Positions 59,172 to 64,000 of a stretch of DNA of 64,000 bases are shown in pieces. The position numbers and the translations under genes are program-made. Source of the stretch: JBGSTR01 sp963707135 (GTDB lineage Bacteria > Pseudomonadota > Gammaproteobacteria > Chromatiales > Chromatiaceae); the NCBI GenBank assembly GCA_963707135.1, contig CAVPOY010000034.1:7794-71793 (forward strand), given 5' to 3'. The notes under the pieces are model-generated. The model was not told where the DNA came from. It did not search any database and saw nothing but the letters and a program-made list of their open reading frames with translations. Position 1 is the first letter of the stretch. The number at the start of each line of letters is the position of its first letter.

Positions 59172-60168
59172 CTACAAAACCAGATCATTGCGTTCCTGAA
59201 TCCCAAGCTGGGTCAGTAACGGCAGTGACCGGTCGCGGTCCCAGATCCACATGCGTTTCCACGGCGCGACCAGATCGAAGCGGAAACGGCCGACAAGCTC
59301 CTTGGATTCGATGTCCACGCAGTGGCGCTGGAACGCGGTCGCGACAAACTCCTCCGGCGACTGCTCCGCGTTCATGCTGACAGTCCAACCATCCGCTTCC
59401 AGCCCCGCGCGGTTCGCTTCGAACTCCGCGTTCGTGTAGAACCGGCGCTGTTGACTGCCTTTGCTCGCCGTTACGAGTTGCGTCCCGAGCTTGATACACA
59501 TCCGATACTCATAGCCCGGCAGGAAGGGAGGACCATGCCGCCACTGACCCAGGTGCCCACTGAACGCACTCGCAGCAGCGTCAATGGCCAGTTGGAAATC
59601 CCGCTGTCGCGGCAGCGAAGGGTAGATCACGAACAATGCTGCCCAGCCCGACTCCAGCATCTGCAGGTTGAACGTCGTCCGCGCCGGGTCATCGAACTCC
59701 GGCAACTCCTTCCGCTGGAACCAGGGAGCGACATATGCAAGCAACCGACCGTAGACGTCGATCAGTTCACCGGTCGGGAATACTGCCAGCCGACGCCGCG
59801 AGTCATCGTCGATCTGCAGACGTTCGTCCATGAATCGCTGGAACACCGCTGACGCCTCACGCGCCGCCTCGATGTGGCGTTGAGCGGCATCCGCAACGAG
59901 TCTCTCCACCAAATAGGCCTTGGTCTCATCAGGGATGAGACCATCAGAAAAAACCCCCTTCCAACCGCATCCGGCACGCATCCAACTTCTGCTGCCCGAG
60001 ACCCACGCCGCCGCCGTAGCGCTTCTCCGGTGTATCGATCGACACCATCCGGATTGGCTGCTCGATCAGCGGCGTATCGCCGTCGGAAGGGATCGCGAGC
60101 CCACGGTGGTCAAAGGGGCCGCGCTGGGCAGGAGAGAAGTCAAAATCGACCTGGAAGGGTGCCGGCAT
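59172..60168 (-). CDS. Uncharacterised protein with SNase-like N-terminus, one frameshift
   Basis: The first frame gives FQVDFDFSPAQRGPF and a segment like the thermonuclease core (IPSDGDTPLIEQPIRMVSID followed by TPEKRYGG). It breaks at a GGGG/TTTTTT run near 59945 and continues as SDGLIPDETKAYLVERLVAD and a 250-residue helical remainder ending at 59172 (VGRFRFDLVAPWKRMWIWDR). The 997-base span is one over a multiple of three. AAGGAG lies 9 bases before ATG 60168. The second part is of unknown family. It neighbours a DUF4157 gene transcribed in the same direction. Confidence 0.6.
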
Positions 60169-60346
60169 GATGATTTGCTCCTTCAAAATCGCATTCTCTT
60201 TCCTGGAAACAGCCCGCATGTACACGTCTCTGCTCATACCGCCGGCATGGTTGGCGCCCCGGCTTGATGTGGCCCCACGCAGCGGGCACCACCAGACCAA
60301 CTCGAATGCGACCCCGAAATTTGCACGCCTAAGCCATACCGCCCCG

Positions 60347-61414
60347 CTAATTCAAATAGATCATCGTCATCGGATTGTTCAACGCGCCCAGTTCCACCGA
60401 CCGATAGCCCGACCCGGGATCTGCCAGGTGAACGGAAACGCTACCGCCGTTCGCTGTGATTCCGCGCACGACGACCGCATGTGCCGTACCGCTGTACCCG
60501 ATAATGGTGATAAAAGGCCCGTGACCGTTGAGCGCGGCACGCACTTGATCCTCCGTACGGGCAACGCCGCTTTCGATCGTCATGTCCCAAGCAGCAGCGA
60601 GGGGACGGAGCGAGTCGTAGTGGCGGGAAAGCGCTCGATCCGCGTCATAGGCCGCCTGCAATCCAGCAGTCGTCGCAACACCCCTCGGCGTTACCGCCTG
60701 GGTGCCGGACCCTCCGTAGACCAGGTTGACCAGCATCGCTGTGGTGGCCGCCCAGCAGGTATTGGTTGACTCCTGCCGAATCAGCGGCACGGTCAGGAGA
60801 ATGGCGCCAGGTCGCTGTTCGCGCTGAACAGTCGGACTGCCAATTCCTTCTGGACCCTGCTGCACGACATGCGTCAGCTCATGAGCGAGCAGCGTCCGCG
60901 GTTCCCCATTCCCCGGACGATACTTTCCGTGAGCGAAAAAAATATCCCGCCCGGACGTGAAGGCGTTGGACTGCAGTGCTCGGTTCAACCGATGGGATTC
61001 ACTGTCGTCGTGAATCCTGACATCGCGGAAGTCCCGGCCAAAGCCTTGCTCCATCTGCGCGCGCACTTCGGCCGGCAAGGAGCGCCCCCCTCGCCTTTCT
61101 CTCTGAACCGCCTCCTCCAAGCCTTGGCTGAGAGGCGCTTGCGCGACCCCCACCCGCGAGACATCACCAGAGGAGCCGCCCGACGCTATGCGTCGAGCAA
61201 CAGCTTCGGCCTCGCGCTCGTAACGATCACGGGGAGGGCCTACCCTGAGCTTCGTCTGCAGACCGAGCCAGGACTGAGACCCGCGATTGCCTAGTTGGCG
61301 CTGCAGGTCGGCGGGGAATGGGTTGCCGCGGCGCTTTCGCCCCTGAGCAACCCTGCCGCGCCGGGCAATCCCGGTCGGTAGGTTCGAACGACGCGCCTCA
61401 TATTCTCTTCTCAT
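60347..61414 (-). CDS. DUF4157 (eCIS core) protein with C-terminal papain-like cysteine protease domain
   Basis: The 355-residue protein has an LQRQLGNRGSQ segment and an eCIS-core DUF4157 domain (about 105-195: LPAEVRAQMEQGFGRDFRDV, SHRLNRALQSNAFTSGRDIF, metal site LLAHELTHVVQQG). A C39/C70-type domain (about 215-355) follows, with nucleophile Cys in ESTNTCWAATTAMLVN, His in GTAHAVVVRGI and VHLADPGSGYRSVELG. No signal peptide. DUF4157 marks cargo of extracellular contractile injection systems; the second domain looks like a payload. No injection-system structural genes are in the window. Confidence 0.83.
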   Translation of the reverse strand: MRREYEARRSNLPTGIARRGRVAQGRKRRGNPFPADLQRQLGNRGSQSWLGLQTKLRVGPPRDRYEREAEAVARRIASGGSSGDVSRVGVAQAPLSQGLEEAVQRERRGGRSLPAEVRAQMEQGFGRDFRDVRIHDDSESHRLNRALQSNAFTSGRDIFFAHGKYRPGNGEPRTLLAHELTHVVQQGPEGIGSPTVQREQRPGAILLTVPLIRQESTNTCWAATTAMLVNLVYGGSGTQAVTPRGVATTAGLQAAYDADRALSRHYDSLRPLAAAWDMTIESGVARTEDQVRAALNGHGPFITIIGYSGTAHAVVVRGITANGGSVSVHLADPGSGYRSVELGALNNPMTMIYLN

Positions 61415-61636
61415 CGTGCTCCCTCGCTACGAGGCTGGGCGGAGCAGCAACCTGCCGTAGAGGGTTCCTCAAAACGACGCATCGGAACCGTGGCAGGGGC
61501 GTCGCGCTGCTGGCTCCAGCATGCTCCCCGCGAAATATTTTCCCTTTACACCGTGAGGATAGACGCAAATTCGCGCAGGCGCAGACCGAGCCGTCACCGG
61601 AACAGCTTGACAACGAGAGGCCAGCCCCTCAGTTAA

Positions 61637-62296
61637 TCAAGTCTCAAGCTGATTTTCGGCCTGAAAAAGTTTTTCAAATTCGGCGCCTAGCAGTTTCTTC
61701 TCGAAGTCGCTCCAGATGCGCTTGTCGTTGCGGCAATCGTAACCGCGGCAGGGCACCGGGCGGTGTTCGTGGATCGAACATCGCTGCCAGCTGCGATCCA
61801 GATGCCGACAATAGCCGTCCGCCCCGTGGGAGATGAAGTAGGGATGGCTGAACTCCCACTGCACGATGCCCTCTTTCACGTCCTGCCGCGACAGCGCGAA
61901 ACGCAGCCGGCAGCAGGCCGCCTTGCAGATATCCAGGCGACTCGCGCAGTCGATGTCGACCGTCTTATCGAAGCCGTACTTGTCGAATTCCGGGTCCTGG
62001 TAGGCCGCACCGAGCCCTTCCTCGGTGAATTTTTTCACCAGTCGTTCGGCCACGGCCGCCTTGCGTTCGTCGAGCTCGGCGATTTCGAGCAGCCCTTTCT
62101 CCGCCAGGAGCTCGATCGCTGCGTAGGCGAACGACGCCACCTCCAGTAGCTTGCCGGTATTCGCGCTCGCCCGCGTGTGCGTGTAACGCAGCCCGCCCGC
62201 CACTTCCTGGCGCAAGTCTTCCGACTGGAGTCCTGGCCCGGCAGTCGTTGCCTCGGTTGATATCAGCAAATCCGCACCTCCTTGACTTGTTTTCAT
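61637..62296 (-). CDS. YkgJ-family cysteine-cluster protein
   Basis: The 219-residue protein has CASRLDICKAACC, then GADGYCRHLDRSWQRCSIHE and HRPVPCRGYDCRNDKRIW, giving the Cys spacing of the YkgJ/FliB-like zinc or iron-sulfur family. The N-terminal 100 residues are helical and family-specific. It lies upstream of the DUF4157 gene in the same direction with a 222-base gap. Function unknown. Confidence 0.82.
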   Translation of the reverse strand: MKTSQGGADLLISTEATTAGPGLQSEDLRQEVAGGLRYTHTRASANTGKLLEVASFAYAAIELLAEKGLLEIAELDERKAAVAERLVKKFTEEGLGAAYQDPEFDKYGFDKTVDIDCASRLDICKAACCRLRFALSRQDVKEGIVQWEFSHPYFISHGADGYCRHLDRSWQRCSIHEHRPVPCRGYDCRNDKRIWSDFEKKLLGAEFEKLFQAENQLET

Positions 62297-62401
62297 TCCG
62301 AATCCCGCCTCCCCCAGCCTGCCGTCGCGGACCGTTCACAGAAAGTAAAAACTTCAGCTATACAGCCTGCCCCGGTGTGCAATACCGTGTCCCAGCTGCT
62401 G

Positions 62402-62881
62402 CTATCCCGCAGCAACCAGCCGGCTATCCAGAACCGCGGGCGCCGGGTCGGACGCGGAGATGCTCTCGAACTCCGGATGCCGCTGATTAATCAGCACATT
62501 GGGCTCAAACGCGGACAGCACCGACGGCACGACGAGGACAGCGCTTTCCATACGATCGTACCAGGCATCCCCGTAGGCTCTGCTGGTGCCGTAGGGATAG
62601 GCATCCCAACCCGGAAGATCGCCCAGATCCAGAGCCTCGCGTGAGGTCGCGGCGGGAATCGTCATGCGAACGAACTGCATTCTCGGGGGCAGCGCGGCGA
62701 CACGCCAGTGGACGACGTTCTCCAGCACTGCCAGGGCGTACGCGCTGGCCGCATGGATGATGTAGCGCCCCGGACTGCACCAGCGGCTCCCGTACTTGAA
62801 CGCGCCGCCGCCATCCAGAATCGGATAGTCGGCATGACCCAGGCGATAGGCGATGAGCTCGCCATCACACCGGTAGTCCAT
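62402..62881 (-). CDS. RES-domain toxin (NAD-degrading family)
   Basis: The 159-residue protein shows the RES pattern: Arg in IAYRLGHADYPILDG, AFKYGSRWCSPGRYIIHAAS, ALAVLENVVHW with Glu, and the terminal NVLINQRHPEF. RES toxins deplete NAD in the cytoplasm. It overlaps the antitoxin gene's end by 17 bases, the usual antitoxin-first order. Confidence 0.9.
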   Translation of the reverse strand: MDYRCDGELIAYRLGHADYPILDGGGAFKYGSRWCSPGRYIIHAASAYALAVLENVVHWRVAALPPRMQFVRMTIPAATSREALDLGDLPGWDAYPYGTSRAYGDAWYDRMESAVLVVPSVLSAFEPNVLINQRHPEFESISASDPAPAVLDSRLVAAG

Positions 62882-63302
62882 GCATACCCCGTTCGATGAC
62901 CTCCTCCACCTGCCGGCCGCCGATCTCCGTCAGAGCGGCATCCAGCGGAGACTTGCCCCTGAGTTCCGGATGCGGCGCAAGCAGGAAGCGCTGCGCCGCG
63001 CGGTCGTCCTGCCACAGGGCGCGCGCCATGGCATAGATCCGGGCAACGCGTTCGGCCGTCTCGCTGTGCTGTTGGTTCAGCGTGCGCGAGCGCTGATAGG
63101 TCGCGCGGGGAATGATCCGATAGCGGAGGCTGACCCTTGTTATCTCGTCGGCCCCGGCGGCCAGCCGGTCGATCAGTGCATCAAACGCCAACCTGGGTAT
63201 CCCCTTGGCCACCAGTTCGTCGAGCTCCATCATGTCGTGGACCCGGTTCCCGAGGGTATCGGCACCGCCAAGGACGTCGACAATCTGTTGTGCGGCGATC
63301 AT
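62865..63302 (-). CDS. Xre/MbcA/ParS-type antitoxin of the RES toxin
   Basis: The 145-residue protein has a degenerate Xre-like N-terminus and the toxin-binding C-terminal domain (SETAERVARIYAMARALWQD and LAPHPELRGKSPLDAALTEI, GGRQVEEVIERG). It pairs with the downstream RES toxin as an operon and should repress its own promoter, which must lie in 63303-63400. Confidence 0.9.
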   Translation of the reverse strand: MIAAQQIVDVLGGADTLGNRVHDMMELDELVAKGIPRLAFDALIDRLAAGADEITRVSLRYRIIPRATYQRSRTLNQQHSETAERVARIYAMARALWQDDRAAQRFLLAPHPELRGKSPLDAALTEIGGRQVEEVIERGMHGLPV

Positions 63303-63441
63303 ATGCGGACTCTACCGGTGACTAACTGATCATCATTATAGCATCGGATGATGCCCGCCACGTCCAAGCAACCAAAGGTCAGACCAATCGATGTGGTTGG
63401 CGTCGGGTCTTTCCATCGAACAAATTTGGCGGACCACAAAT

Positions 63442-63714
63442 CTACGGCTTCTCCTGGTCCTTCTCACCGCGACGGATTATTCGGCTGATGGTCGAGTAGT
63501 GCAGGCCGATATGATCGCCGATCTCCCGCGTGCTAAAGCCACCTCTGCGGAAGGCATCGAAAACCGCGTTGTTCCTGTACAGATTTTTCCCAAAGTACCA
63601 CGCCAACGGACGGACCAGCGGACGCCGCTGGGTTCTGGGAATCTCGCTCAGCGGCCGGTTGGCATCCATTGTGATTGGAGGCGTGGCAATGGTAGTGTGT
63701 ATATTCATGCACAC
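63442..63714 (-). pseudogene. REP-associated transposase-like C-terminal fragment
   Basis: The minus strand encodes FDAFRRGGFSTREIGDHIGL and HYSTISRIIR, the helix-turn-helix end of REP-associated (RAYT/IS200-like) transposases. The catalytic HUH domain is absent and the upstream part has no family similarity, so it is a remnant. It overlaps the promoter of the next, opposite gene. Confidence 0.5.
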
Positions 63715-63729
63715 TGGGAGATGACCGCC

Positions 63730-63960
63730 ATGAGCAGACGTATCAATGTGATCATCGACGATGACACCTGGTCCCTAGTTGAAAAAATCCCCCTTGGAGA
63801 ACGTAGCCGAACAGTGAACCAGGCTTTACGAATCTGGGCCGAGCGGCGCCGGCGCCGTGACTCCGTGGCCGAAATGGATACCTTACGCACCCAGCTTCCC
63901 AAGGTCAGTACGGACGAGGTCGTGAGGTGGATTCGTGAGGACCGGGAGCACGGTCACTGA
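63730..63960 (+). CDS. Ribbon-helix-helix (VapB/CopG-like) antitoxin
   Basis: The 76-residue protein begins RRINVIIDDDTWSLVEKIP and GERSRTVNQALRIWAERRRR, a ribbon-helix-helix DNA-binding fold, with a short C-terminal tail for toxin binding. GGGAG lies 10 bases before ATG 63730; an ATG at 63721 is in frame too. Its stop overlaps the start of a PIN-like gene (TGATG). Confidence 0.82.
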   Translation: MSRRINVIIDDDTWSLVEKIPLGERSRTVNQALRIWAERRRRRDSVAEMDTLRTQLPKVSTDEVVRWIREDREHGH

Positions 63961-64000
63961 TGCCGGCGCCCCTCGTTGTGCCGGATGCCTCTGTGATCCT
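63960..64000 (+). CDS. PIN-domain (VapC-like) toxin, 5' end only
   Basis: Only 13 codons are in the window, reading MPAPLVVPDASVIL-like sequence with the early Asp of PIN ribonucleases. It starts at ATG 63960, sharing a base with the antitoxin stop, which is typical of vapBC. The gene continues past the right edge. Confidence 0.6.
   Translation, partial: MPAPLVVPDASVI

Overview
The window is a high-GC chromosomal segment from a proteobacterium. Gene content suggests a gammaproteobacterium, possibly Chromatiales-like, but taxonomy is inferred only from gene content. Most of it (about 3.2-55.5 kb) is a lanthanide-dependent methylotrophy island. The right end (57.4-64 kb) is accessory DNA.

Layout. 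1-1.35 kb holds wreckage of a hybrid histidine kinase, broken by a transposon-associated zinc-ribbon gene and a 149-bp MITE. 1.6-3.3 kb encodes a coiled-coil OmpA-family envelope protein. 3.3-20.8 kb carries the tetrahydromethanopterin (H4MPT)/methanofuran-type C1 module. It contains cofactor biosynthesis genes (MfnE-, MfnF- and MfnD-like, pabB, beta-RFAP synthase, RimK/MptN-like, two further unassigned families and an ATP-grasp protein). It also contains the formaldehyde oxidation enzymes Fae, MtdB, Mch and the FhcBADC formyltransferase/hydrolase. 20.9 kb encodes a pterin carbinolamine dehydratase. 21.7-25.0 kb is pqqABCDE, followed by a prolyl aminopeptidase. 26.5-29.9 kb is xoxF-xoxG-xoxJ. 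30.2-37.5 kb has a CXXCW-motif protein, a PedA1A2BC/Lut-type ABC system (lanthanide uptake in Pseudomonas putida and Methylobacterium), an MxaD-like protein and YVTN beta-propellers. 38.4-41.1 kb is a secreted SGNH-like protein with five tandem repeats, probably acquired. 41.6-43.5 kb is a SoxC-type molybdoenzyme plus cytochrome c. 43.8-50.5 kb holds the quinoprotein 'relay' genes (SoxYZ-like carrier, zinc metallohydrolase), a NitT/TauT-type ABC transporter and an acidic periplasmic PepSY protein. 50.6-55.5 kb is a two-subunit NAD-dependent Mo/W formate dehydrogenase like Fdh1AB. 55.8 kb is selO.

Logic. XoxF oxidises methanol using PQQ and a lanthanide and passes electrons to XoxG. Formaldehyde is condensed with an H4MPT-type pterin by Fae, oxidised by MtdB and Mch, released as formate by Fhc, and oxidised to CO2 by Fdh1. 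The Ped/Lut ABC system and possibly the PepSY protein would supply the metal.

The strongest unlisted signal is regulatory. Seven intergenic sites match the sigma-54 -24/-12 consensus. Six have TGGC-N7-TTGC exactly and one differs only at the first base. They lie upstream of pqqA, xoxF, the Ped operon, the MxaD-like operon, the 43.8-kb operon, the metallohydrolase/SoxYZ operon and the NitT/TauT operon, each in the right orientation. A shared GTGACAC palindrome lies further upstream of pqqA and xoxF. This suggests an RpoN-controlled XoxF/PQQ/lanthanide regulon.

The right end begins at an IS3 remnant and a tRNA-Pro 3'-half scar. It carries a LuxR-type regulator, a frameshifted SNase-like gene, a DUF4157 (eCIS core) protein fused to a papain-like protease domain, a YkgJ-type Cys-cluster protein, a RES-Xre toxin-antitoxin pair and the start of a VapBC-like pair.

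Several conserved genes (RimK/MptN-like, fhcC twice, xoxJ twice, soxC, SNase-like) carry single-base frame breaks, mostly one extra base. Residual assembly indels should be excluded before calling these pseudogenes.
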